Shown piece by piece: positions 46,020-55,284 of a stretch of 64,000 nt of DNA (position 1 is the stretch's first letter; every line of letters begins with the position of its first letter). The notes beneath the pieces are model-generated. The model was not told where the DNA came from, ran no database searches, and saw only the letters and a list, made by a program, of their open reading frames with translations. The translations under genes and the position numbers were made by a program. Origin of the DNA: Westiellopsis prolifica IICB1 (lineage in GTDB: Bacteria; Cyanobacteriota; Cyanobacteriia; Cyanobacteriales; Nostocaceae); NCBI RefSeq assembly GCF_004323185.1, contig NZ_NAPS01000002.1, positions 2,073,731 to 2,137,730 of the forward strand. Reading direction: 5' to 3'.

Positions 46020-46886
46020 TCAATTTTTGATATTGAATTTTGCATTTTTAGATTCATCTATGGCGACTGTGGATACCTTTCCCCTCATCCACAACGCCAA
46101 TATACCCATTAATACTAGTCCCATTACTCCCATCAAAGGATTTTTATTTACCCCTGTCACCCAATCAGGAACCTGATTCGTATATTCAATTAATCCGCCA
46201 ATATTAACGATGTAATAACCCCAAACTATACCCATATGTAAACCAATAGGTAATCCCAAACGCCCCCGTCGCCAGTGCTTTCCCCATACCTGCGTCAACC
46301 CCAGTAGCACTAAAGCCGGAAGTTGTGGCAATGTGTGAAGAATCGCTTCCAAAGTCTTAATAAAATGCGATACCCCATAAATTATTGCACTTGCCCAAAG
46401 TGCTACACGGGGAGAATAATCTCGCTGCAATTCATCTAACAACCAGCCTCGAAATAACAATTCTTCAACCAACCCAATACCCAAACCTGTAAGAGAACCT
46501 TCTAATACTATTTTTAATAAAAAAACTTTGGGTTGTTGCCACACCAAAAATCCTAATAACCCTTCTAAACCAAATAAAATCAAAATGCTAATTAATCCTA
46601 TCGCTAAACCTTGTAGTAAATCTACGCCGTTTAATCGCGTGAACTGTAAACCGTAGTGCTGGAAAATTTGAGGTTGTTTATAAACTTGCTTACCCCATAT
46701 TCTGAGTAGAAAAATAAATTCTACATATAGTAGTACCATTGTTAAAATAGTTACTAAATTACTATCAGGTACTAATAAATATATTGGTATAGCAAAAGGC
46801 AACCACAGCACTAATAAAACCACTAGAAAAAAACCCAGCCTGATAAATACAGAACGCTGGGCTAAAAGAGCAAGGTTTATTTTCAT
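46020..46886 (-). CDS. CPBP-family intramembrane metalloprotease
   Basis: This 288-residue membrane protein with seven or eight hydrophobic segments has the CPBP/ABI motif EELLFRGWLLDELQ (Glu-Glu...Arg) and a downstream histidine in YGVSHFIKT, the expected metal and catalytic residues. Family members include Rce1-type CAAX proteases and bacteriocin-immunity proteins; the substrate is unknown. It is convergent with the kinase gene. Confidence 0.88.
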   Translation of the reverse strand: MKINLALLAQRSVFIRLGFFLVVLLVLWLPFAIPIYLLVPDSNLVTILTMVLLYVEFIFLLRIWGKQVYKQPQIFQHYGLQFTRLNGVDLLQGLAIGLISILILFGLEGLLGFLVWQQPKVFLLKIVLEGSLTGLGIGLVEELLFRGWLLDELQRDYSPRVALWASAIIYGVSHFIKTLEAILHTLPQLPALVLLGLTQVWGKHWRRGRLGLPIGLHMGIVWGYYIVNIGGLIEYTNQVPDWVTGVNKNPLMGVMGLVLMGILALWMRGKVSTVAIDESKNAKFNIKN

Positions 46887-47021
46887 ACCAAATTGGCTAG
46901 AATTTTAAGAATTTTAACTAGTTTATCAAGAATATTTTTACTTATAGACCAACTTGATTTAAAAATGTATGAGTGATCAAAGCGATCGCTAATAACTAAT
47001 AACTAATAACTGTTCACTGAT

Positions 47022-47303
47022 TTATTCTTCTGGTTCAATTGTACTAATTAAACCATGATTTTTTAAAGTCTCACAATAAAACTCAGCAGGCTCCTGAGCG
47101 CAAGTAATGACTAAAGCAATACCACTGCTATGGGCTTCCATCATGATGCTAACAGCCTGTGGTTGAGTAAGACTGGGTACCGTAGTTAATAAAACCTGTA
47201 CCACATACTCCATAGTGTTGTAGTCGTCGTTATGGAGCAAAACGCGATATTGAGGCGCTAGTTTTCTGGAAGTTGAAGGCTTCTGTTTGGTTTCGACTGA
47301 CAC
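47022..47303 (-). CDS. clpS: ATP-dependent Clp protease adaptor ClpS
   Basis: This 93-residue cytosolic adaptor recognises N-degrons and presents substrates to ClpC/ClpP. The motifs YRVLLHNDDYNTMEYVV and QAVSIMMEAHSSGIALV are the substrate-binding core (Asp-Asp and His). The N-terminus is a short disordered tail. Length is standard. It is a single gene; the next spacer has no clear promoter. Cyanobacteria have two ClpS types, and I cannot decide which this is. Confidence 0.93.
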   Translation of the reverse strand: MSVETKQKPSTSRKLAPQYRVLLHNDDYNTMEYVVQVLLTTVPSLTQPQAVSIMMEAHSSGIALVITCAQEPAEFYCETLKNHGLISTIEPEE

Positions 47304-47707
47304 GGCTGATTGCTCTGCTGGTAATTTACTACAACAAGTTTTTTTCTAGAGGTTGGTTGCTAGAATTAGCTTTACAGTTACTTATGAATTATTGTATAGC
47401 ACCAAAAAGGGTGTTGGTTATTTGTTGTTAGTTATTTGTCATTGGTCACAGGTAATTAGTTTTTCTTCGCCTCCAGTGGTCTCCCTGCTAAGAGCTTCCT
47501 TGTCCTCTTTGTTCTCCTTGTTTCCCTTGTTCAGAATTTTGAATTTTGTACGCCCTTAGCGTTCCCGAAGGGTATTTTGAATTGTTTTGTCCTCCATATC
47601 CCACAACATACCATTCCCACCTTACAGGAGGATGGGGTATTTCGCAGAATTAGTTAAAATTAAAACAGCAGCAGCAATATCAATGCCACTGCCAAAGCTG
47701 TATAACT
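47304..47707. other. Spacer after clpS start, no gene
   Basis: A 400-base gap between the divergent clpS and the next hypothetical gene. It has heptamer-like ttgttagttatttgtcattgg near 47419 and G/C-poor regions. No gene is supported. Confidence 0.5.
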
Positions 47708-48073
47708 ATGGAGATTACACTGAATTTTCAACCAGGACAAATAGTATCTTTAGAGCATGATGACAGCCAGCTATATGGAGAAGTTATTCAAGTTGTAATT
47801 TCCCGTCATTTGTGCTGGGTACGTCCTTTGGTATTATTGGTCAAATCTTCCGAACCTCCACTTATAAATGATTTACGAGAGGCTTCCGATTTACTTTGGC
47901 CATTAGATTTATTTCGACCAGCTTTAGATACAGAAATCATTTCCATCTTGAGTCAGCTCTTAGCAAAAGAACCAAAACCCGAAATAGATTCCCCTACTAA
48001 GCAGCTACTTCATCAGTTTATTCATGAAGTTTGGCGAGCTTATAAGAAAGAATCTAATGATTCATTACATTAA
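47708..48073 (+). CDS. Conserved hypothetical protein (121 residues)
   Basis: A soluble 121-residue protein starts with FQPGQIVSLEHDDSQLYGEVIQVV, a small beta-barrel-like segment, and continues with RHLCWVRPLVLLVK and ASDLLWPLDLFRPALDTEII. The C-terminal helix carries KQLLHQFIHEVWRAYKKE. I do not know the function; this type is found in cyanobacteria next to unrelated genes. A MITE-like element follows. Confidence 0.75.
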   Translation: MEITLNFQPGQIVSLEHDDSQLYGEVIQVVISRHLCWVRPLVLLVKSSEPPLINDLREASDLLWPLDLFRPALDTEIISILSQLLAKEPKPEIDSPTKQLLHQFIHEVWRAYKKESNDSLH

Positions 48074-48602
48074 TTTTGATGAGTCACGGGTGTTCACATC
48101 CCCGAATTCGTAAAGAAGTTGAGGATCTATTACCCTTGATAATGAACGCGATACACTACTAAGTAAGCCGGTGGAAATAAACATAACTATATTACGAAAA
48201 GTAAACACGCCTAGAACCCTTACGAATGGCAAAGGACAAAGGACAAAGGACAAAGGACAAAGGACAAAGGACGACCCCAACGAGTTCCAGACATGCCATG
48301 GCCCGTCTGGTGTATTTGTGCCTACTTACTTAGTACTGCTGCTGGAAGTTATAAATTACACTTTAGTTATACTCGAATATCACTAAACACTTCGATAACC
48401 ATGTTCTGAATTGAAGTGTTTTTATACTTAAAGTATTTGAAATCACAATATTTAAAAATAAAATATCATGAAATATGAGCAGTCGTATTTCTCAAGATAA
48501 CAAGCTTGCTGAAATAAAATTTGTCTCACAAAATTGTTCAGCTTGATTAACTGTGGAAGCTGTATTTTTTGTATCATCAAAACGTAATTACTAAGTATTA
48601 AT
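48074..48602. other. Spacer with MITE-like element copy B
   Basis: A 529-base gap between the hypothetical gene and the small minus-strand gene. Besides copy B, it holds only AT-rich sequence (48340-48600). No gene supported. Confidence 0.5.
48160..48332. mobile_element. MITE-like element, copy B
   Basis: The ends taagtaagccgg (48160) and cctacttactta (48332) are inverted copies. The core matches copy A (aataaacataactatatta, then gtaaacacgcctagaaccct). The heptamer block is replaced by five caaagga units and the palindrome at 48287-48310 is nested before the right end. Confidence 0.75.
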
Positions 48603-48797
48603 TTAAATATTGGGAACTAATTGAATTCGACCAGCATCCATTTCTGCCATTAATAATTCCAAGGCTTCATAATCAATGTCAGAGATGTAACCCATTTGTG
48701 TCAGTTCTGAGTTAATTTCATTTTCTATTTCAGGAGTTAATTTCCTAATCAAAAGGGCTTTTTCTACTAGTTGACGAATGATATATCTGGTTTTCAT
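48603..48797 (-). CDS. Small conserved protein (64 residues)
   Basis: The 64-residue protein reads MKTRYIIRQLVEKALLIRKL and ends in EMDAGRIQLVPNI. It has no signal or membrane segment and looks like two helices. I recall similar short proteins in Nostocales but no function. Start ATG at 48797 is not preceded by a strong ribosome site. It is isolated between two spacers of more than 400 bases. Confidence 0.65.
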   Translation of the reverse strand: MKTRYIIRQLVEKALLIRKLTPEIENEINSELTQMGYISDIDYEALELLMAEMDAGRIQLVPNI

Positions 48798-49239
48798 ACC
48801 TAATTACCAACTAATTTCCTTTATATAGTTATTATCCCAGGCGCAATTTTGTATAAAATGTGATCTAATACTTATGTTAGCAGTGATCTGAATCACAAGT
48901 TATGATTGGTTTGATTCGCGATCGCCTCCTGTATCTATCATATAGTTGAAGTGAAGTCAGGATATAGATTATTGCCTTACTGTTTGCATTAACCAACTTT
49001 AGTAATCACTAATTAAGAACTAGTCGGTATGGCAAGCAATATATTTAATTCTTATTGTAACAAAAGTATACTTAAATACTTTTTTCTGAGTTTATGAAAA
49101 TCTTTAAAAAGATATAGCAAAGCAATAAAGATTCCGCTAAGAGAAGTAATACGCATGGTCGATGTCAGCAGAAAGAGTATATGGTCAAATACATCTATCT
49201 TTCATTATTGAAAAACTTTACATTTAGTAGGATGTTATT
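48798..49239. other. Spacer before the STAS-domain gene
   Basis: A 442-base AT-rich gap between divergent genes that should hold promoters for both. A HIP1-like gcgatcgc is at 48918. I see no clear promoter and no gene. Confidence 0.5.
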
Positions 49240-49542
49240 ATGCAAGCGCTGCTTAAAAATCCAACAATTACAGTGATTCGTCCTCAAGGTAGTCTAAATG
49301 CTGCTAATGCTCTAAAATTTCAACAAGATTTAACAAAAGCACTGGCACAAAACACAACTAATCAATTGCTAGTAGATTTGGAACAAGTAGAAGCATTAGA
49401 TAGTGCTGGCTTAATGGCACTAGTGTCTGCACTGAAATTTGCTCAAGACTTAGGAAGGCAATTTAGCCTTTGCTCGGTTTCTCCATCTATTAGAATTGTT
49501 TTTGAACTGACCCAACTTGATCAAGTTTTTGAAATATCTTAG
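49240..49542 (+). CDS. STAS-domain anti-sigma factor antagonist
   Basis: This 100-residue STAS protein has the beta-alpha core VIRPQGSLNAANALKFQQDL and the phospho-site loop LDSAGLMALVSAL (Ser in DSAG). It is the RsbV/SpoIIAA-like antagonist type. In the partner-switching scheme such a protein is phosphorylated by an RsbW-like kinase and dephosphorylated by a PP2C phosphatase, and a pair of these lies at 16167-18317. The link to that pair is inference. A repeat element starts almost at the stop codon. Confidence 0.9.
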   Translation: MQALLKNPTITVIRPQGSLNAANALKFQQDLTKALAQNTTNQLLVDLEQVEALDSAGLMALVSALKFAQDLGRQFSLCSVSPSIRIVFELTQLDQVFEIS

Positions 49543-49935
49543 GACTTAAGTCAGTTGGCACAAATTTAGAGATGCGAAAGACGAAAGTCTCTACAGGCTG
49601 AGGTCGTTATTTGTCAAAAGTCATTGGTAAGAGTTTGGTGCATGTTTACTTTTCGTAACAGAGTTAGATTTATTCCCGCTGACTTACGCAGCACTACAGG
49701 CTGTAGGGACAATTAATTGTCCTTACTTTGGCTCATCAGAGTTTCGGCGATTCTTTGCGTAACTTCTGATATTTGAAACTAAAGTAGTATCTTAGGTAGG
49801 TTGTCACTAAGTTTGGAGTTGATTGACATTAAAAAACTTTGAAACACTAATTAACACTCTGAAACTGCCTAATCAATGCTAATGTTGGAGGTGAGTAAGA
49901 GTCATTTATTTTGAAATCGCTAGAAAAATAGCACA
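49543..49935. other. Spacer with MITE-like element copy C
   Basis: A 393-base gap between the STAS gene and the radical SAM gene. Copy C occupies its first third; the rest is AT-rich without a gene. Confidence 0.5.
49546..49689. mobile_element. MITE-like element, copy C (inverted)
   Basis: ttaagtcagttggcacaaat at the left and tattcccgctgacttac at the right are the inverse of the ends of copy A. The core gtttacttttcgtaacagag is the inverse of the shared core. An agagatgcg...gtctct palindrome and the ggctgaggtcg segment are nested. It starts only 3 bases after the STAS stop codon. Confidence 0.65.
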
Positions 49936-52662
49936 GTGGCTATTGCAGTAGAAAAATTAATCACCTCGGATATCGCCAAACCAGCTCGTTACCTGGGTAA
50001 TGAACGTCTAGCCATACACAAGCCGTGGGAAACGGCAGTGATTCGCTGGGTATTAACTTATCCCGAAGTATACGAAGTGGGAGCCTCTAACTTGGGGCAT
50101 GTCATTCTCTATAACATCTTGAATGCCCAACCACGCCAGTTATGCGATCGCGCCTACTTACCAAATCCAGATCTATCGGCTAAACTACGGGCAACCAAGA
50201 CACCGTTATTCGCTGTTGAATCAAAGCGATCGCTCACAGAATTTGATATTTTGGGCTTTAGCCTCAGTTATGAACTTGGCGCCACCAACATTTTAGAAAT
50301 GTTGGACTTGGCTGGTATTCCCTTAACTTGGAAAGAGAGAAATGAAGGGACAAGGGAGACAAAGGGACAAGGGAGCATTTCTTCCTATCCTTTAATTTTT
50401 GCTGGTGGACAGACGGCGACATCTAACCCAGAACCCTACGCTGATTTCTTTGACTTTTTCGCCTTGGGCGACGGTGAAGAACTTCTGCCAGAAATTGGTT
50501 TAGTTTTAGAAGAAGGTAAACAATCAGGTTTAAGTCGTCAAGAACTTTTGCTCGACTTGGCACAAATACCGGGTGTATACGTTCCTCAGTTTTATGATCT
50601 AGCTGCGGATGGATCTGTCCATCCCAATCATCCAGATGTACCCAGACGAATTTTACGACGAGTGGCTACGCCCATTCCTGCCTATTCGATTGGGTTAGTT
50701 CCTTACGTTGAGACAGTCCATGACCGCTTGACGATTGAAATTCGACGCGGTTGCACTCGTGGTTGTCGCTTTTGTCAACCAGGAATGCTGACTCGACCAG
50801 CGCGAGATGTGGAACCAGAAAAGGTGGTGACGGCAATTGAGAAGGGAATGCGGGAAACTGGCTATAATGAGTTTTCTTTGCTTTCTCTGAGTTGTTCTGA
50901 TTATTTGTCCCTTCCAGCAGTAGGGATGGAAATCAAAAATCGTCTCAAAAATGAGAATATTTCTCTTTCCCTACCCAGCCAAAGGGTAGATAGATTTGAT
51001 GAAAATATCGCTAACATCCTGGGTGGAATGCGGCAAAGTGGTCTAACCTTTGCTCCAGAGGCAGGAACCCAGCGAATGCGAGATATTATCAATAAAGGTT
51101 TAACCAATGAAGAATTATTACGGGGTGTAAAAACAGCCTGGGAACAAGGGTGGGATAAAATTAAGTTATATTTCATGATTGGTTTACCTGGTGAAACCGA
51201 TTCAGATGTTTTGGGTATTGCAGAAACAGTCCGTTGGTTACAACGAGAATGTCGAGCTAAAGGAAGAAAACCACTGGCTTTCAACTTGACGATTTCTAAC
51301 TTTACCCCCAAACCCCATACCCCATTTCAATGGCACTCCGTTGCAACTGCGGAGTTTGGAAGGAAGCAGAAGTTGCTGCAACAAGAATTCCGCCGCATCA
51401 AAGGAGTGAAGGTAAACTTTACCGATGTGCGGCTGTCGGCGATGGAAGATTTTATCGGTAGAGGCGATCGCTCTCTCGGTCAAGTTTTGCGTCGAGCCTG
51501 GGAATTAGGCGCAGGTATGGATTCCTGGTATGACAGCATTGAGCGTGCATACAATGCTTGGGGAGTTGCGATCGCCGAAGCAGACCTGAGTTGGAAATAT
51601 CGCCAAGTTGAGAATGGCGAGTGGAATTTGTTTGGCACAGAGGAGATAAGGGGACAAGGAGGACAAGGGGGACAAGGAGGACAGGGGGGAGAAGAAATTA
51701 TTTCCTTGTCTTCCCACACACCCCACACATCCCACACTTCCCCCACTCCACTCCCCCCTTCCCTCGATAAACCCCTACCCTGGGACCATATCGACACGGG
51801 TATCGATAAAAAGTGGCTGCAAGAAGACTTAAAACGCGCCTTAGAAGCTGCGATCGTTCCTGACTGCTCTTTTGATAGTTGCTCTCACTGTGGTGTCTGC
51901 GGCACAGACTTTGGTCATAACATTGTCATTCCCCCGCCATCAATCCCAGAATTTGCAGGACAGTTTGTACCAAATACTACTAAAGTTCAGAGATTACGGG
52001 TATGGTTTGGGAAACAGGGTGATATGGCTTTGGTCAGCCATCTAGATATGATGCGCTTGTTTGACCGAGCCATGCGACGAGCCGGATTACCAATTGCTTT
52101 TACTGGTGGGTATCATCCGTCACCACGTATATCAGTGGCTTCAGCTTTGCCTTTAGGAGCTACCAGTAGCGGTGAAATTGTCGATTTTGAGTTTACTCAG
52201 TCACTAGATCTGAATTTTTTCCGAGAAGAATTGGCACAGGTACTGCCCAGTGACATACCTATATATGATGTGGTAGAGCTAGATTTAAAAGCTCCTGCTG
52301 CTACCCAAGGCTTAGAAGCTGCCGAGTATGTACTCACTATTGCTGTACCAGATTCATCAATATCTACACAATGGCAAGAGTGGTTGGATACAATTAAACA
52401 AAAAAGTGAGATTTGGTACGAGCAAACAACAAAGTCAGGTAAAACTAATTTAGTAAATCTGCGCGATCGCTTGTTTGAAATTGAATTAGTAGAAACTACT
52501 CATATGGTGACATCGGCAGTTAGTTTGCGTTATCTAGGTAGTTGTCGTCCAGATGGTACACTGTTGCGCCCAGAACAAGTTCTGTTTATGCTAGAACAAG
52601 TGGCAGGCATAGAATTCCAGCTACTGCAAATCCATCGCCATCGTTTGGTTTTGCAGGATTAG
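49936..52662 (+). CDS. TIGR03960-type radical SAM protein with C-terminal DUF2344
   Basis: This 908-residue protein has a B12-binding-like N-terminal domain (residues about 1-230), a radical SAM core with the cluster motif RRGCTRGCRFCQPG (Cys273, Cys277, Cys280), and a C-terminal TIGR03936/DUF2344 domain (from about 680, LRVWFGKQGDMALVSHLDMMRLFDRAMRR). A cysteine group CSFDSCSHCGVCGTDF lies between. The family often lies upstream of ribonuclease E/G, as here, and its reaction is unknown. The start is GTG. Two in-frame low-complexity insertions from the gggacaagg repeat are visible at 50341-50385 and 51645-51770 (GQGGQGGQGGQGG, then a Ser/Thr/Pro/His stretch). Confidence 0.9.
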   Translation: MAIAVEKLITSDIAKPARYLGNERLAIHKPWETAVIRWVLTYPEVYEVGASNLGHVILYNILNAQPRQLCDRAYLPNPDLSAKLRATKTPLFAVESKRSLTEFDILGFSLSYELGATNILEMLDLAGIPLTWKERNEGTRETKGQGSISSYPLIFAGGQTATSNPEPYADFFDFFALGDGEELLPEIGLVLEEGKQSGLSRQELLLDLAQIPGVYVPQFYDLAADGSVHPNHPDVPRRILRRVATPIPAYSIGLVPYVETVHDRLTIEIRRGCTRGCRFCQPGMLTRPARDVEPEKVVTAIEKGMRETGYNEFSLLSLSCSDYLSLPAVGMEIKNRLKNENISLSLPSQRVDRFDENIANILGGMRQSGLTFAPEAGTQRMRDIINKGLTNEELLRGVKTAWEQGWDKIKLYFMIGLPGETDSDVLGIAETVRWLQRECRAKGRKPLAFNLTISNFTPKPHTPFQWHSVATAEFGRKQKLLQQEFRRIKGVKVNFTDVRLSAMEDFIGRGDRSLGQVLRRAWELGAGMDSWYDSIERAYNAWGVAIAEADLSWKYRQVENGEWNLFGTEEIRGQGGQGGQGGQGGEEIISLSSHTPHTSHTSPTPLPPSLDKPLPWDHIDTGIDKKWLQEDLKRALEAAIVPDCSFDSCSHCGVCGTDFGHNIVIPPPSIPEFAGQFVPNTTKVQRLRVWFGKQGDMALVSHLDMMRLFDRAMRRAGLPIAFTGGYHPSPRISVASALPLGATSSGEIVDFEFTQSLDLNFFREELAQVLPSDIPIYDVVELDLKAPAATQGLEAAEYVLTIAVPDSSISTQWQEWLDTIKQKSEIWYEQTTKSGKTNLVNLRDRLFEIELVETTHMVTSAVSLRYLGSCRPDGTLLRPEQVLFMLEQVAGIEFQLLQIHRHRLVLQD
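50341..50385. repeat. In-gene repeat insertion 1 (gggacaagg type)
   Basis: gaagggacaagggagacaaagggacaaggg encodes EGTRETKGQG within the B12-binding domain, in frame, at a loop. The unit is the intergenic gggagacaa type. Confidence 0.75.
51645..51700. repeat. In-gene repeat insertion 2 (ggacaagga type)
   Basis: Repeated 9-base ggacaagga-like units encode GQGGQGGQGGQGG and continue into a cccacac/tcccca-rich stretch to about 51770. Same unit family as the tract after secG. Confidence 0.75.
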
Positions 52663-53224
52663 TTAATTGCTTGAGGACAGCTGGCGATTGAGTAGCTTCC
52701 CAATTTGCCTATGGGGAATTGATTTTTAACAAGGTTGCGTTAGAATGATATGAAGAGAATTTTTCTGGCGCTGCATTAAGTTATTTGGTTCACAATCCTG
52801 GTACTGAGGGTTTAAAAGCAGAGATTTAGAGAGCGACATCTAGGATTTTATCCCAGACTACCACCAGGCAGATTCAAGAATACTCTCTCTTGATGCTTAT
52901 CTTGTGAATCAATAACTAAATAAAAGGCTTCGTCGGCTTCTCTAAACTTTATGATTTTTAACACACATGCTCAATGCCTAATTCTTAGAGAATGAGGGCG
53001 TTGCATCAAAAATTAACCATGGACGGGTGATTAAATTGCTTAAATAGTATGCAGCCGTTCTGGAATCATCGGGCGTGTAAACGCATTTCTCCAGTCAATA
53101 GCTCTTTAAGTGTGGGCTTGAGTTCGCAGTTTTTACTAACAGCAGCGCCTGTTTGGGCTTGCAGGGGCAATAGGGACTACATACCCCCAAGTCTATTTTT
53201 GCTGCCAAATTTTGAGGAAATTGA
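52663..53224. other. Long leader upstream of rne
   Basis: The 562 bases between the radical SAM gene and rne would form a long leader for rne if transcribed. Long 5' untranslated regions of rne genes in other bacteria serve RNase E autoregulation. A frame at 53049-53264 overlaps the rne start and is not supported. I see no named RNA. Confidence 0.4.
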
Positions 53225-55255
53225 ATGCCGAAACAAATTATTATCGCGGAGCAGCATCAAATAGCTGCCGTATTTTCTGAAGATCAAATACAAGAATTAG
53301 TTGTTGCTACAGGTCATCATCAAATTGGTGATATCTACTTAGGAGTAGTAGAAAATGTATTACCAGGAATCGATGCTGCTTTCGTCAATATCGGCGACCC
53401 AGAACGCAACGGATTTATTCATGTTACAGATTTAGGACCATTACGACTAAAGCGTACAGCATCAGCAATTACCGAATTGTTAGCACCACAACAAAAAGTA
53501 TTGGTGCAAGTAATGAAGGAGCCAACAGGAACAAAAGGCCCAAGGCTTACAGGTAACATTACTTTACCGGGACGTTATGTTGTACTCATGCCCTACGGAC
53601 GAGGTGTAAATTTATCCCGGCGCATAAAAAATGAAAATGAGCGTAACCGCTTACGAGCATTGGCAATTTTGATTAAACCTGCGGGGATGGGTTTATTAGT
53701 TCGCACAGAAGCAGAAGGTAAACCAGAAGAAGCAATCATTGAGGATTTAGAAAACCTGCAAAAACAATGGGAAGCGATTCAGCAGGAAGCAGTTTCTACC
53801 CGCGCACCTGCACTACTTAACCGGGATGATGACTTTATCCAGCGTGTACTACGAGATATGTACGGTGCGGATGTCAACCGAATCGTTGTAGACTCCAGCA
53901 CTGGCTTAAAACGGGTAAAACAGTATTTGCAAAACTGGAGTGGTGGACAAGTACCACAAGGATTATTGATCGACCACCACCGCGATCGCGCAGCGATTTT
54001 GGAATACTTCCGGATCAATGCTGCGATTAAAGAAGCTCTTAAACCCAGAGTAGATTTACCTTCTGGTGGCTATATTATTATTCAGCCCACCGAAGCATTA
54101 ACGGTGATTGATGTCAACTCTGGTTCATTTACGCGATCAGCAACAGCCAGAGAAACAGTTTTATGGACAAACTGTGAAGCAGCCACAGAAATTGCTCGTC
54201 AGCTACGTTTACGGAATATAGCTGGTGTGATTGTTGTTGATTTCATTGATATGGAAACACGGCGTGATCAACAGCATGTCCTTGAACACTTTAACAAAGC
54301 CCTAAAATCAGACAAAGCCCGTCCTCAGATTGCTCAATTAACAGAACTAGGTTTAGTAGAACTCACCCGGAAACGCCAAGGTCAAAATATTTACGAATTG
54401 TTTAGTGAATCTTGTCAAACCTGTGGTGGTTTAGGGCATGTTGTGCATTTACCTGGAGAAACCGAAAGCCGTTCGATCGCACCACCACCCGAATTACCAG
54501 AACGTTTTGTATCTGTGCCTCACAGAGAACCTCGTTTGCCATCTCCTCGCTTGAGTGAACCACGGGAAAGCTACGATGGATTTGGGGAAGGATACGAACA
54601 CGAGAGCGATTTAAGTGGATTGAACCTATCCAATCATCCCAGCTATCAAGAAATTAGTGACAACAAAAGACGTCGCCGTCGTCGCATCGGACTAAATGGT
54701 GGTAACGGGAAAGAAGAGCCACGCATCAATGGCAATCCCTTATCATTGGTAAATGATCCAGATATGGACATTGATGGAGAGGGAGAATTAGTAGAGACTT
54801 CTGATCTACCCATACCTAACATTAGTAAACCAGGTTGGGTAGAAAGAGGAGAACGAGTTAAAATCTCAAGACCAGAAATAGTCAAACCAGTAGTCGAACC
54901 ACCAGAAATTGTGACTGTGGAAATGACACCACCGGAACAAGATGTGTACGCTTTGATGGGAGTTTCACCATTAGTGAAATTGAACCGAGAAGTCAGAAAT
55001 CCCAAGTCTGTCATTATTAATGTTACTCTCCCCGGTCAAACTGCCACACAAACAGAAACAGCCCCGGAAATTGCTCAAACAGCAACTACTACCATAGAAA
55101 GTTCGATACAAACAGAACCATTGTCATCAGTTGTAACTGAAACTGTGGATTCGCCCATGATGGCAGATGAAACAGAAGCTAGTACTAGTATTGCTGTTCG
55201 TCGTCGTCGCCGTCGTTCTTCCGCTTTGGAGACAGATCCATCAACAGCTGACTAG
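53225..55255 (+). CDS. rne: Ribonuclease E (cyanobacterial RNase E/G)
   Basis: This 676-residue endoribonuclease processes and degrades RNA. The S1 domain (about 35-125) has GHHQIGDIYLGVVENVLPGID and the catalytic DNase-I-like domain follows with metal aspartates in LTVIDVNSGSF and GVIVVDFIDME. The zinc-link pair is CQTCGGLGH. The C-terminal half is disordered with Arg-rich patches (NKRRRRRRIGLNG), ending in VRRRRRRSSA, the cyanobacterial peptide known to bind polynucleotide phosphorylase. Start ATG at 53225. RNase HII follows 29 bases downstream and is probably co-transcribed. Confidence 0.95.
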   Translation: MPKQIIIAEQHQIAAVFSEDQIQELVVATGHHQIGDIYLGVVENVLPGIDAAFVNIGDPERNGFIHVTDLGPLRLKRTASAITELLAPQQKVLVQVMKEPTGTKGPRLTGNITLPGRYVVLMPYGRGVNLSRRIKNENERNRLRALAILIKPAGMGLLVRTEAEGKPEEAIIEDLENLQKQWEAIQQEAVSTRAPALLNRDDDFIQRVLRDMYGADVNRIVVDSSTGLKRVKQYLQNWSGGQVPQGLLIDHHRDRAAILEYFRINAAIKEALKPRVDLPSGGYIIIQPTEALTVIDVNSGSFTRSATARETVLWTNCEAATEIARQLRLRNIAGVIVVDFIDMETRRDQQHVLEHFNKALKSDKARPQIAQLTELGLVELTRKRQGQNIYELFSESCQTCGGLGHVVHLPGETESRSIAPPPELPERFVSVPHREPRLPSPRLSEPRESYDGFGEGYEHESDLSGLNLSNHPSYQEISDNKRRRRRRIGLNGGNGKEEPRINGNPLSLVNDPDMDIDGEGELVETSDLPIPNISKPGWVERGERVKISRPEIVKPVVEPPEIVTVEMTPPEQDVYALMGVSPLVKLNREVRNPKSVIINVTLPGQTATQTETAPEIAQTATTTIESSIQTEPLSSVVTETVDSPMMADETEASTSIAVRRRRRRSSALETDPSTAD

Positions 55256-55284
55256 CTAAAGCTAAAAGTTAAAAACTTTAAAAT

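Noticed and set aside
51480-51797. Pro/Cys-rich frames antisense to the radical SAM gene
   Set aside because: They are complements of the gggacaagg repeat insertion and have no start signal.
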